Source: Rhodocyclaceae bacterium
Lineage (GTDB): Bacteria; Pseudomonadota; Gammaproteobacteria; Burkholderiales; Rhodocyclaceae
Direction of reading: 5' to 3'
NCBI GenBank assembly: GCA_028869135.1
Contig: JAGWTC010000004.1
Location: 1 to 64,000, forward strand
Length of the DNA: 64,000 nt
The notes below the pieces were generated by a model. It was not told the origin of the DNA, did not search any database, and saw only the letters and a list, made by a program, of their open reading frames with translations. Of this stretch, positions 47,001 through 55,763 are shown piece after piece. The translations under genes and the position numbers were made by a program. Within the stretch, counting starts at the first letter, position 1. Each line of letters starts with the position of its first letter.

Positions 47001-49319
47001 CCGCTCACGCTCCCCAAGCCCGCCGTCGAGCTATCCGTCAGCGGCGTGGTCGAGGAACTTGAATTCACGCTGCTTGACGACGAAATCGACCCGCAACTGT
47101 TGCCCATATTCCTTGAGGAAAGCACCGACCTGATGCAGGGCCTCGGCGCTGCCTTGCGCGACTGGCGCCACAATCCGGCCGACAAGTCCTCCGGCGAGCA
47201 GTTGCAGCGCCTGCTGCATACGCTCAAGGGCAGCGCCCGCATGGCGGGTGCAATGACCCTGGGCGAACTGCTGCACGCCATGGAAACGCGCGCCGAGCAC
47301 GGTCTGCATCTTGGCGCACAAGGCGGTCTGATCGATACGCTGGATGCGGCCTATGACCGTGCCGCGCACATGCTTGACCGTCTCGCCCGCGGCGAACCTG
47401 CACTGGAGCCGGCTGTTGCCGCTGCGGCAACGGAAGGCGCTGATGGCGCCGCGCATCCCACCGCCACGCTGTCCGCGATCGACCAGCCGACTGCAGAAAT
47501 CGTGCATGACACAAGCGGAGGCAATATCCTGCGCGTCCGCGCAAATCTCGTCGACGATCTGGTCAACAATTCGGGTGAAATCGCCATCACGCGTTCGCGT
47601 ATCGAAGGCGAAATTCGTACGGTCAAGGAATCGCTGCTTGATCTCACCGAGAACGTCATTCGCCTGCGCAACCAGTTGCGCGAAATTGAAATCCAGGCCG
47701 AGTCGCAAATGCAATCGCAGCAGGCCCAGACCAGCGAGCACAGCGCCGCCTTCGATCCGCTCGAATTCGACCGCTTCACGCGCTTCCAGGAGCTGACCCG
47801 CCTGATGGCGGAAAGTGTGAACGACGTATCGACGGTGCAGCACAACCTGCTGCGCAATCTGGAAAACACCGATGCGGCACTGGTCGCACAGGCACGCCTC
47901 AATCGCGAACTGTCACAGTCGCTCATGAGCGTACGCATGGTGCCCTTCAACTCGGTGGCCGATCGCCTCTATCGCATCGTCCGACAGGCTTCGAAGGACA
48001 CGGGCAAACGCGCCAACCTCGACATCCGCGGGGCGCAGACCGAGCTCGACCGTTCCGTGCTGGACAGCATGATCGGCCCGATCGAACATCTGCTTCGCAA
48101 CGCCATCGCTCACGGCCTTGAAGAAGGAGGCGCGCGCAAGGCGGCCGGCAAGAACGAAGTCGGCGAAGTCACCGTAAGCCTCACGCAGACCGGCAACGAA
48201 ATCGCCATCGTGCTGGCGGATGACGGCGGCGGCCTCGACTTCGAGCGTATCCGCGCCACCGGCGAAGCCCGCGGCCTGATCGGTGCCAGCGACATGCTCG
48301 ACGAGCAGGCGCTGATCGAACTGATCTTCACGCCCGGCTTCTCCACCATGACCGAGGTGACGGCGCTCGCCGGCCGCGGCATCGGCATGGATGTGGTCAA
48401 GAGCGAAGTGCAGAACCTCGGCGGGCGTATCGAGGTCAGCACCGCCATGGGCAAGGGCTCGCGCTTCAGCATCTACCTGCCGCTGACGCTGGCCGTCGCC
48501 CAGGGCGTGCTGGTGCGCGTCGGCTTGCGTACCTACATTCTCCCGGCCGGCATGGTGGCCCAGGTGAGCGAGCTCAAGCCCGCCGCCATCGAAACCGTGC
48601 GCAAGAGCGGCAGCACCGAGTGGCAGGGCGAGCACTACGCCTATCACTATCTGCCGCAACTGCTCGGCATGTACGGCGCCCAGCCGGAACCAGCTAGGCG
48701 CCATTGGCTGATGCTGCTGCGTGCCGGCGCGCAGCAGATTGCGCTGGAAGTCGATGCCCTGCTCGGCAACCAGGAAGTCGTGGTCAAGAATATCGGCCCG
48801 CAACTCGCACGCGTACCAGGTATCGTCGGCGCCACCGTGCTCGGTGATGGCGAGATCGCGCTGATCATCAATCCGATTGCGCTGTCCGGCCACCGCCCGC
48901 GCAGCGTGCCGCAGGCACCCGCCTCGACGGCGCCGGCGGAAGCGGCTGCAGAATTGCCCACCATTCTGGTGGTCGACGACTCGCTGACCGTGCGCAAGAT
49001 CACGGGCCGCCTGCTGGAGCGTTCGGGCTACCGCGTCGTCACCGCCAAGGATGGTATCGATGCGCTCGAACAGATGGTGGAACTGGTGCCGAACGTCATG
49101 CTGGTCGACATCGAAATGCCGCGCATGGACGGTTTCGACCTGACCCGCAATGTGCGCGCCGATGCCCGCCTCAAGGCGGTGCCGATCATCATGATCACCT
49201 CGCGCACGGCGGAAAAGCATCGCAACTACGCGACCGAGATCGGCGTCAACCACTATCTCGGCAAGCCATACGACGAAGACGAGCTGCTGCGGCTGATCGC
49301 AGAACACGTCCAGGCCTGA
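44040..49319 (+). CDS. chpA: Hybrid chemosensory kinase ChpA (PilL)
   Basis: The 1759-residue protein is the CheA-type kinase of the Pil-Chp system. Three histidine phosphotransfer sites can be seen: H705 (SFHTLKGSGRMVG), H871 (AHTLTGISATVG) and H1060 (LHTLKGSARMAG). Then come the dimerisation helices, the ATPase region (HLLRNAIAHGLEEGG, ADDGGGLDFERIR, GRGIGMDVVKSEV), a CheW-like domain and a C-terminal receiver with D1690 (LVDIEMPRMDGF). The N-terminal 600 residues hold further helical, phosphotransfer-like segments without clear His. ATG 44040 overlaps the pilJ stop (TGATG). Confidence 0.94.
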   Translation: MNTNSVDIGPLTWVKGEIDLALDRAGDLLRGDPGGDKAVVSQAAAHLHQAHGALAIVGLDGVTQYSEALEQLFAAIEAGEIEYTPEVAEAAEQGLFTIRHYLDDLVAGNPDQPLKLYPHYSKLQTLRGQPTPPESDLFYPDLSLRPPKRDSEPPVQAPDELGKHLKTARMSYQRGLLKWLRGNADGLSDMRAAIDRIESTQTQPARRTLWWAALGLVDALHDASIKADNAPIRKLNARLDVQIRKLIEGSTTIAERLLRDVLYQIAIAPGGSEHLECVRAAFQLDQQLPKNEGAADDESKRPIVAQLRDLLGNAKDDWNRFSSGTAAALPRFHQRIDEACVLAVQLGHEGFSNLVNGISNIAETLRKDPLRQDETVAIEMATALLLAESGMSSYPALGADFPTQVDATVARLAALDRGESLEALAVPQLDDIARKAQERLLMAQVVREITANLATIEQALDAFFRNPAQKDGLAALRKPLDQVGGALAVLGQESAAALLHECDLKIRGFESATEVRQEDFEEVASKLSALGFFVEQLRHGPANLDAILNPKNAAQEDETIEASLDINKRLTQTLIGALREKPEDNEIRGELKQQLETLREDAQLIADEGLEQQLNTAIAALDDNASSPVIEEVIATLVETPEIIAPSEETMRLANASSEVLDAELLSIFLEEAEEVLGTLAETLPIADRDPHDFEALTTIRRSFHTLKGSGRMVGLNELGETAWAVEQVMNHWLQQETDGTPALMRMLEEAQTVFSHWVAALEKGEVSAPDTAPLQAHCQRLLSGEPDEDVATPAADELTEEETPASTGGNGAKVIEFPSAQAMVEIGPLSLTPMLFDTYVGEARGHVAALQEEFSALDGMPSEPLIRAAHTLTGISATVGIAPVHTLVSALEDALTRYVKAVQPISFEDRTVIARAIGAIDGMVGAIAGRRMPASDAGLEAALHALAPSEETGDAESLVEIPPAEVIDAEAPLQASPEMVPRETQVPLTLPKPAVELSVSGVVEELEFTLLDDEIDPQLLPIFLEESTDLMQGLGAALRDWRHNPADKSSGEQLQRLLHTLKGSARMAGAMTLGELLHAMETRAEHGLHLGAQGGLIDTLDAAYDRAAHMLDRLARGEPALEPAVAAAATEGADGAAHPTATLSAIDQPTAEIVHDTSGGNILRVRANLVDDLVNNSGEIAITRSRIEGEIRTVKESLLDLTENVIRLRNQLREIEIQAESQMQSQQAQTSEHSAAFDPLEFDRFTRFQELTRLMAESVNDVSTVQHNLLRNLENTDAALVAQARLNRELSQSLMSVRMVPFNSVADRLYRIVRQASKDTGKRANLDIRGAQTELDRSVLDSMIGPIEHLLRNAIAHGLEEGGARKAAGKNEVGEVTVSLTQTGNEIAIVLADDGGGLDFERIRATGEARGLIGASDMLDEQALIELIFTPGFSTMTEVTALAGRGIGMDVVKSEVQNLGGRIEVSTAMGKGSRFSIYLPLTLAVAQGVLVRVGLRTYILPAGMVAQVSELKPAAIETVRKSGSTEWQGEHYAYHYLPQLLGMYGAQPEPARRHWLMLLRAGAQQIALEVDALLGNQEVVVKNIGPQLARVPGIVGATVLGDGEIALIINPIALSGHRPRSVPQAPASTAPAEAAAELPTILVVDDSLTVRKITGRLLERSGYRVVTAKDGIDALEQMVELVPNVMLVDIEMPRMDGFDLTRNVRADARLKAVPIIMITSRTAEKHRNYATEIGVNHYLGKPYDEDELLRLIAEHVQA

Positions 49320-49327
49320 GAACGGGG

Positions 49328-49366
49328 ACAAGGGCAGGCCACGCTATAATCGTGGCCTGCCCTTGT
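49328..49366 (+). terminator. Terminator-like hairpin behind chpA, with TATAAT in the loop
   Basis: A 16-bp perfect stem (49328-49343 with 49351-49366) and a 7-base loop CTATAAT. It lies 8 bases behind the chpA stop and 37 bases before msbA. A T-run is short. TATAAT in the loop may be a -10 box for msbA, although no -35 is visible. Confidence 0.7.
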
Positions 49367-49403
49367 TCCGGCCGCCGGCGCCCGCCGCGCCTATCCTCCC
49401 CGC

Positions 49404-51137
49404 ATGCAAAGCAAACAGCTCTATTTACGCCTCCTGAGTTATGTACGGCCCTACTGGAAGGTGTTCGCACTCGCCATCCTGTGCATGGTAGGTGCGGCCG
49501 CTGCTGAATCCTCGTTCCCCATGCTGATGAAGATCATGCTGGACGATGGTTTCTCGGCCAAGGGCGGCGCCTGGGGCTGGCTGCTGTATCCCCTTGCCAT
49601 CATCGGCATCTTCGTGGCACGCGCAGTCTTCGGCTTTCTCTCCGACTACGGCATGAGCTGGATTGCCAATAATGTGATCACGGCGTTGCGCAACCAGATG
49701 TTCACGCGCATTCTGCGTCTGCCCAATGTCTACTTCGCATCGCAGCTTTCCGGGCATCTGATGTCGCGCGTCTCCAACGACGTCAATAACGTCGCCAGCG
49801 CCGCCACCAGCGCCGTCACGACCCTGATTCGCGACAGCATTACCGTCCTCGGGCTGCTCGGCTGGTTGCTCTATCTCGACTGGCGCCTGACGCTGATCAC
49901 CTTCAGCATGGTGCCCTTCGTCTTTTTCTCGGTCCAGGCCTTCAGTCGCCGGCTGCGCCGCCTCGCGCGGGGTGTGCAGGAATCCCAGGGGCAGATCACT
50001 CAGGTGCTGCAGGAAGCCATCGAAGGCCAGAAGATCATCAAGATCTTCGGCGGTCACGACTACGAAGCCGAACGTTTCGACCAGGCTGTGCGCGCCCAGC
50101 GTCGCCTCAATATCCGCAGCACCGTCGTCTCGTCCGGCCAGGGGCCGCTGGCACAGTTCTTCGTCGCGCTCGCGCTCGCCATCATCATGGCAATTGCGCT
50201 GCAACAGGCAGCCAATGACAAAACCACCGTCGGCAGTTTCATGTCGCTGATCACCGCCATGATGATGCTGCTGACGCCGCTGCGCCGCCTTACCGACATC
50301 AACGCACCGCTGCAGCGCGGGCTGGCCGCCTGCGAAAGCGTGTTCGGCCTGATCGACGAGGCGCTGGAAACCGACACCGGCAAGGAGCGCATGGACAGGA
50401 GCCGGGGCCTGGTCGAGTTCGATCAGGTCAGCTTCTCCTACCCTGGCGCCGAGCAACTGGCCCTCCGCGACGTCAGCTTCACCATACGTCCGGGTGAAAG
50501 CGTTGCGCTGGTCGGCCAGTCGGGCAGCGGCAAGAGCACTGTCGCCAGTCTGCTGCCGCGCTTCTATAACCTGGATCGTGGCAGCATTCGCATCGACGGG
50601 CATCGACTGGAGGATATCCAGCTTGCCAGCCTGCGCAGCAATATCGCGCTGGTCAGCCAGGAAGTCGTGCTTTTCAACGACACCATCGCCGCCAATATCG
50701 CCTACGGCAGCAGCAAGGCAAACGATCCAGGCGCGATTCGTGCCGCCGCGGAAGCAGCCCACGCGCTTGATTTCATCGAGGCACTGCCCGGAGGCTTCGA
50801 TACGATGATCGGTGAGCATGGCGTCAAGCTGTCCGGCGGCCAACGCCAGCGCCTGGCGATTGCCCGCGCGCTGCTCAAGGATGCTCCGATTCTGATTCTG
50901 GACGAAGCCACCTCCGCACTCGACAGTGAATCCGAACGGCATGTGCAAGCCGCGCTCGAAACCCTGATGCAAGGTCGGTCCAGCCTGGTCATAGCGCACC
51001 GGCTCTCGACCATAGAACGCGCTTCGCGCATTCTCGTCATGTCGGAAGGGCATATCATCGAGAGCGGCAGCCACAGGGAGCTGCTCGCGCTGAATGGCAC
51101 ATATGCCCGCCTCTACCGCCTGCAGCACAGCATGTGA
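49404..51137 (+). CDS. msbA: Lipid A export ATP-binding/permease protein MsbA
   Basis: The 577-residue half-ABC transporter has six membrane segments (to about 310) and an ATPase domain: Walker A GQSGSGKST, signature LSGGQRQRLAIARALL, Walker B ILILDEATSALD and the switch His in VIAHRLST. It flips lipid A-core across the inner membrane. It opens the surface glycan locus. Confidence 0.94.
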   Translation: MQSKQLYLRLLSYVRPYWKVFALAILCMVGAAAAESSFPMLMKIMLDDGFSAKGGAWGWLLYPLAIIGIFVARAVFGFLSDYGMSWIANNVITALRNQMFTRILRLPNVYFASQLSGHLMSRVSNDVNNVASAATSAVTTLIRDSITVLGLLGWLLYLDWRLTLITFSMVPFVFFSVQAFSRRLRRLARGVQESQGQITQVLQEAIEGQKIIKIFGGHDYEAERFDQAVRAQRRLNIRSTVVSSGQGPLAQFFVALALAIIMAIALQQAANDKTTVGSFMSLITAMMMLLTPLRRLTDINAPLQRGLAACESVFGLIDEALETDTGKERMDRSRGLVEFDQVSFSYPGAEQLALRDVSFTIRPGESVALVGQSGSGKSTVASLLPRFYNLDRGSIRIDGHRLEDIQLASLRSNIALVSQEVVLFNDTIAANIAYGSSKANDPGAIRAAAEAAHALDFIEALPGGFDTMIGEHGVKLSGGQRQRLAIARALLKDAPILILDEATSALDSESERHVQAALETLMQGRSSLVIAHRLSTIERASRILVMSEGHIIESGSHRELLALNGTYARLYRLQHSM

Positions 51138-51257
51138 CTATCGTTGCAGCAGGCTTTGAACGGCCTCGATGGGGCGCCGCACCGGCATATCGTCAAGGCA
51201 GGTGCTTGATCTGTCTTCATGACGGTCGCATCCTTCGATGCATGGCAAGACCCGGCC
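51138..51257 (-). pseudogene. Remnant of a GT9 (heptosyltransferase-type) gene, 3' end only
   Basis: Reading the minus strand from about 51257 to the stop TAG at 51138-51140 gives 39 residues with the C-terminal pattern of ADP-heptose:LPS glycosyltransferases: LPCIEGCDRHEDRSSTCLDD and then PIEAVQSLL. The intact GT9 protein at 53252-54418 has the matching VPCRGEGCDGH, SQCL and AQLL in the same order. No start or Rossmann core is left; upstream the frame loses similarity. The stop codon directly adjoins the msbA stop. It shows that a gene was lost here by deletion. Confidence 0.65.
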
Positions 51258-51317
51258 CACCGCTACCCAAATGATAGAATTCAGACAATTTTTGCGGAGC
51301 TTGACGGCACCAATCTG

Positions 51318-52163
51318 ATGTTCTCGATCATTATTCCTACATGGAACAACCTGCCGTATCTGAAGCTCGTTGTTGACAGCCTGAGGCGGAATTCACGCCA
51401 TGAGCACCAATTGATCGTGCACATCAACGATGGCTCGGATGGTTCTCTTGACTGGGTCCGCGAACAAGGCATCGAGCATACGGCATCATCCGACAACATC
51501 GGGATTTGCCACGCGGTGAATCTTGCTGCTGCGCGTGCGCGGCATGAATACATCGTCTACATGAACGATGACATGTATTGCTGCCCCGACTGGGACGATG
51601 CGCTTGTGAAGCGCATCGCAACCATGCCATCCAGCCTGTTCATGTTGTCCGGCACCATGGTCGAACCTGTCGAATCCGGGAATCCGTGCGTCGTCGTGCG
51701 TGACTTCGGTCGTGATGCCGACACATTCCGCGCCGAAGACATGCTCGCTGCGCTGCCAACGCTCGCCCGCTCCGACTGGCTTGGCGCCACATGGCCACCG
51801 ACGCTCGTTCACCGTGACTGGTGGCACAAGGTTGGCGGCTACAGCAGCGAGCTAAGCCCCGGCATGAGCAGCGACAACGATTTTTCCATGAAGATGTGGA
51901 ATGCCGGTTGCCGAATATTCATCGGCGTCGGCGATAGTCTTGTCTATCACTTCCAGCAGAAGAGCACTGGCAAGGTCGTCAAGAACGACGGACGAAGGCA
52001 GTTTCTGGACAAGTGGCGGATGACGCAATCGACCTTCGATCGTTTTTATCTGCGTCGAGGCCAACCCGTCGGCGAATCACCCGTACTCCCCGAGCCGGAA
52101 CGCTCCGGTGCATTGCGACGCGCATTGCTCAAGGCACGATTGAAACGGATATTCAGCGCGTGA
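51318..52163 (+). CDS. Glycosyltransferase family 2
   Basis: The 281-residue protein has the GT-A start FSIIIPTWNNLPYLKLVVDSL, the nucleotide-sugar part INDGSDGSLDWV, and the metal motif YMNDDMY. A later SDNDFSMKMW may hold the catalytic Asp. It has no membrane segment. It probably adds a sugar to the LPS core or O-chain. ATG 51318 begins the conserved strand; 99 bases of open frame upstream overlap the GT9 remnant. The last codons overlap the next start (GTGA). Confidence 0.9.
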   Translation: MFSIIIPTWNNLPYLKLVVDSLRRNSRHEHQLIVHINDGSDGSLDWVREQGIEHTASSDNIGICHAVNLAAARARHEYIVYMNDDMYCCPDWDDALVKRIATMPSSLFMLSGTMVEPVESGNPCVVVRDFGRDADTFRAEDMLAALPTLARSDWLGATWPPTLVHRDWWHKVGGYSSELSPGMSSDNDFSMKMWNAGCRIFIGVGDSLVYHFQQKSTGKVVKNDGRRQFLDKWRMTQSTFDRFYLRRGQPVGESPVLPEPERSGALRRALLKARLKRIFSA

Positions 52164-53281
52164 GCGAACCCGTCAGATCAGAGCTCGCAATAACGGCGCA
52201 GGCATTAAAAGCCAGCGGCGGCGCGGAACGTTATACACGCGATGTCATTGCCGGCCTGCATCGCCAGGGGATACGGCCGATATTGTTTGCGCGCGAAATC
52301 GACACTTCGCTCGAAGAGGCGGCCTGGATTGATCCCCAACCGTTGAATGTGCGCTGGGCCCCCCGCAAGCTGCGCAATCTTGCTTTCAACTGGCGCCTGA
52401 AGCGCCGATTGAGGGATGCACGCCCCCGCTGCGTGTTTGCAATCAATCACTCACCATACGCGGATATTGCTTTGTGCGGCGGCACTCACCCTGGTTCTCT
52501 TGAGGCCACCGGCCGCCGCGCGGGAATCGGCGATCGCCTGCAATTTGCTCTTGAACGGCGCACCTATACCAATGCGCGAAGGATAGTTGCCCATTCCGAG
52601 CTGATGAAGCGGGAGCTGATTCGCTATTACGAAATAGACGCAAACAAGATCGACGTGATTTATCCACCTGTCGATGCGGACCGTTTCCGCCCCCTTGATG
52701 TCGATGCGCGCGCCGCTGCGCGCCGTCACTTCAATCTCCCCGATGACCGCATCGTGTTTGCATTCTCATCGACGAGCCATGCCCGCAAAGGCTACGGTTT
52801 GATCGAGAAGTTCTTTACGCAAACAAAGTTGCCGGTCTGTGTCGTCATCGCGGGGCGGCCGGTAGCGCAAACCAGCGACACGATCCGTTATGCCGGCTAC
52901 TGTCGCGACATCGGGCTGTTATTTGCAGCCGCCGACTTCACGCTGATACCGTCAATTTACGAACCGTTCGGGCTCGTTGGCGTCGAGTCAGTATTGTGCG
53001 GCACGCCTGTGGTGGTTGCGAGCAATGTCGGTTCCGCCGAGACAATCGGCGCCGAAGCCAAGATCGAATTTTCTCGTGATGATGCTGATGGATTTGCGCA
53101 TGCGATCCATGCAGCCATTGCGCGTGTGCAAACAGGCAAGGCGCGCCTCAGCACACCGCGTCAGCACCTTGTTTATGATCCTGACGTTGACGCGCATGTA
53201 GCGGCGCTGATCAACTTATGCCGATCGGGCGAGGCGAACCAGGTGCAAATATCAGGACCTCAGTGTGACAACGGCGTTTGA
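52160..53281 (+). CDS. Glycosyltransferase family 4 (GT-B)
   Basis: The 373-residue protein is a GT-B enzyme. The N-terminal part has KASGGAERYTRDVIAGLHRQG, the typical acceptor-side Gly loop. The C-terminal part has VYPPVD-type IYPPVDADRF, FAFSSTSHARKGYG, and the donor site IPSIYEPFGLVGVESVLCGTP cut at E-P-F-G-L. The start is GTG 52160, overlapping the GT2 stop. The ends of this gene and the converging GT9 gene overlap by 30 bases. Confidence 0.9.
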   Translation: MSEPVRSELAITAQALKASGGAERYTRDVIAGLHRQGIRPILFAREIDTSLEEAAWIDPQPLNVRWAPRKLRNLAFNWRLKRRLRDARPRCVFAINHSPYADIALCGGTHPGSLEATGRRAGIGDRLQFALERRTYTNARRIVAHSELMKRELIRYYEIDANKIDVIYPPVDADRFRPLDVDARAAARRHFNLPDDRIVFAFSSTSHARKGYGLIEKFFTQTKLPVCVVIAGRPVAQTSDTIRYAGYCRDIGLLFAAADFTLIPSIYEPFGLVGVESVLCGTPVVVASNVGSAETIGAEAKIEFSRDDADGFAHAIHAAIARVQTGKARLSTPRQHLVYDPDVDAHVAALINLCRSGEANQVQISGPQCDNGV

Positions 53282-54418
53282 CGCAGGCAAACCAAGCAAC
53301 TGGGCGGCAATCGCGATCACGCGTTGAGACGGTAGTTGCATCAGACATTGACTATCGCTGCCCGGATGCCCGTCGCACCCCTCCCCGCGGCAGGGAACGC
53401 AACTGCCCTCGCCTTGCATCAGGTACACGTTGCCGCGCAAGGCGGAACCATGCCGCGACCAAGGCTCATTGCCCGCCGGCCATTGGTAAGGCCATGGAGC
53501 CCAGCGTACGGGGTCGGTCGGTCCGAATAGCGCGATGGTCGGGGTTCCACATGCGGCCGCGACGTGTGTTGCGCCTGTGTCTGGTCCAATGTACAGCTTT
53601 GCACGCCGGAACATTTCGGCAGTTTCGCCAAAGCTGAGGTCCCCGACACAATTCAACACAGGCACATTGGCAGTTGCGATGACCTGCTCTGCATACTTGC
53701 GCTCGTCCGTTGCAGGGCCGCCACTCAATGCGATGGCATAACCCCGGCTGTACAACCATTGAATGGTTTCGGCCCAACCGTTGATGCTCCACTGCTTGTA
53801 GGTAAACATCGGTGACGGATGCAACACAACAAGCGGCTGCTCGGGGCGCACAGCCGGTGGTGCGTCGAAGCGGGCTTCAAAGCCCTTGCGGCGGGCCGGA
53901 TCGTCGCCAATACCGGGGGCAACGACTTCGCCGAGCGGCGCCACACCGATCAAAGGCGCCAAAGCCAGTACGCTGGATACCGTATGCATTTCCAGGTGGC
54001 GATCAAGGGCTATCTTGTTGAGCGTCCAGCGAGCAAGTGCTGTCACCCGGTCGGCGTTGACCACACCAACCCGCTTGCGCCCCGCCACCCATGCGTATAT
54101 CAGCGAGCGATCGGAACCATTGACGGCACATGCAAGTTCGTGGCGGCGCCAGAGGCGCATTATGTCGGCAGCTCTTTCAAAGATGCCGGTGCGTTGCTTC
54201 ACCGTGATTACGCGCCTGATATCCGGATTGTGTTCAAGCACGCCCTCCGTACCCCGAAACACCAGCATGTCGATTGGCGTATCGGGCCACTGTGCCTTCA
54301 TCGAACGGATCAGGGGGGTCGCCAGCAATACGTCGCCAATCCGCCGCGTGCATACAAGCAGAATGGAACGTGGCGGCGCTGCCGTAAACACCGGAGCATC
54401 ATGTTTCATTTCGCGCAT
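53252..54418 (-). CDS. Glycosyltransferase family 9 (LPS heptosyltransferase-like)
   Basis: The protein (388 residues from ATG 54418) is a GT-B enzyme of the ADP-heptose:LPS transferase type. It has SILLVCTRRIGDVLLATPLIRSM at the start, LVVLHPSPMFTYKQWS, YIGPDTGATHVAAACGTPTIALFGPTDP cut at GPDTGATH, and the C-terminal CVPCRGEGCDGH. It should add heptose or another sugar to the LPS core. ATG 54409 is an alternative; ATG 54418 stands one base behind the stop of the ligase gene, so the two are an operon. Confidence 0.9.
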   Translation of the reverse strand: MREMKHDAPVFTAAPPRSILLVCTRRIGDVLLATPLIRSMKAQWPDTPIDMLVFRGTEGVLEHNPDIRRVITVKQRTGIFERAADIMRLWRRHELACAVNGSDRSLIYAWVAGRKRVGVVNADRVTALARWTLNKIALDRHLEMHTVSSVLALAPLIGVAPLGEVVAPGIGDDPARRKGFEARFDAPPAVRPEQPLVVLHPSPMFTYKQWSINGWAETIQWLYSRGYAIALSGGPATDERKYAEQVIATANVPVLNCVGDLSFGETAEMFRRAKLYIGPDTGATHVAAACGTPTIALFGPTDPVRWAPWPYQWPAGNEPWSRHGSALRGNVYLMQGEGSCVPCRGEGCDGHPGSDSQCLMQLPSQRVIAIAAQLLGLPASNAVVTLRS

Positions 54419-54419
54419 C

Positions 54420-55748
54420 TCATCCGCAATCCGAATTCGTGGTTTGCTCGCGCACTCTCGCATCAATCCATGCGAGCAGGGTGGCAACCGTTAGCGCAAA
54501 GAATGCGGTGCTCATGACCAGGGTCAATGCATCAATCGTCAATCCGAAAATGACAGTTGCCCCGACAGTTCCTACGCCCATGTATGCGGCCGTAACGACT
54601 TCCGGGTCCGGGTGACGTCGATAACGCCAGAACGCATGGAACGTACCGGCATATAGCATCAGTAGCGCAACCAGGCCAACCGTACCCGTTTGGGAGATTG
54701 CAGAAAAGAACTCGCTGTGCCCTCCAGAATTCACAATATCCCGGGGCGCTTCACCACGCTCAGCCAGCGCGCCGAGCGCCTCATCAAGGTTCCCGCGTCC
54801 AACGCCAAATACCGGATGCTCCAAATACAGCTTTGTGCATGCCTGCCACAAATTGAAGCGCAGGCCGACAGACGTATTGCCGTTGCCTTGCTGCATTGAC
54901 TCAATGTCGGTACCTACGGCCTCGAATCGCGTGCGTATGGTTGTGCTGGTCACGGCAAACGCGGCAATACAAGCCAGTGCCACTCCAAACCAGACAAATC
55001 GGGACCGTGCTGTATTCAACAAATGGCGCCCACTCAAGGTCCCCCACACGAGAAGCGGTATGGCAATCCAGCCGCCACGCGAACCTGACCTCAGCGATGC
55101 ATATCCAGCCAGAACCAAGGCCAGAACCTTGATCGCCACTTCGGCTGTGCGCACAGATTGCTTGCGGCTTATCGATATCACCGACATGAAAGCAAGCAGG
55201 ATCGCGGTATCGCCAAACGGGATCGGATTGGTAAACGAGTTGCCGAGGCGGTTACCGTACGTCCATTGAAAGGCTTCCGGATACAGCGATACATAGACTG
55301 CCCATGCGCCAACTGTCAGTGCGCCGACAACAAACCCCCACTGCACTAAACGCAACTGTCGGGATGGCAAGGAAGCAAGCAGGAAGAAGCATGGCACAGC
55401 GAGTGCAAAACGCAGAAATGGATCGAGTGCGGAAGGAGCGCTCACCCGCAGCACAACGATTTGGAGCAATATCACCGCTGGCAAGGCCAGCATGCCAATC
55501 ACAAAAGCACGATGCGCACGGTAAAGCAGTGCGGCATGTCGACGTCCCTCAGCGCTGGACAAATAGATAAGCGACAGCAGAAACACGACAAAGAAGCAGT
55601 AGCCGGCGCCACCTTTGACGGACAGCATGAGGACCGGCGATAGCACAACGGCCGAACACGCGACAAACTGCATCAAAGTGCGAAACAAGATTGATGGCTC
55701 CACATGGCTTGGGGGTCGAATTGTGTGATTATAAACGCCCCCTGACAT
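54420..55748 (-). CDS. O-antigen ligase/polymerase-like membrane protein
   Basis: The 442-residue protein has about ten to twelve membrane segments and a periplasmic loop with GVGRGNLDEAL and SGGHSEFFSAISQTG, the pattern of the Wzy_C/WaaL group. It probably joins O-antigen to lipid A-core, or polymerises glycan. The start is uncertain: ATG 55748 has AAGAG upstream but stands only 15 bases from the divergent gene, and TATAAT (minus strand, 55728-55733) lies inside the frame. GTG 55703 and ATG 55673 are alternatives. Confidence 0.82.
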   Translation of the reverse strand: MSGGVYNHTIRPPSHVEPSILFRTLMQFVACSAVVLSPVLMLSVKGGAGYCFFVVFLLSLIYLSSAEGRRHAALLYRAHRAFVIGMLALPAVILLQIVVLRVSAPSALDPFLRFALAVPCFFLLASLPSRQLRLVQWGFVVGALTVGAWAVYVSLYPEAFQWTYGNRLGNSFTNPIPFGDTAILLAFMSVISISRKQSVRTAEVAIKVLALVLAGYASLRSGSRGGWIAIPLLVWGTLSGRHLLNTARSRFVWFGVALACIAAFAVTSTTIRTRFEAVGTDIESMQQGNGNTSVGLRFNLWQACTKLYLEHPVFGVGRGNLDEALGALAERGEAPRDIVNSGGHSEFFSAISQTGTVGLVALLMLYAGTFHAFWRYRRHPDPEVVTAAYMGVGTVGATVIFGLTIDALTLVMSTAFFALTVATLLAWIDARVREQTTNSDCG

Positions 55749-55763
55749 GCCAAATCACTCTTC

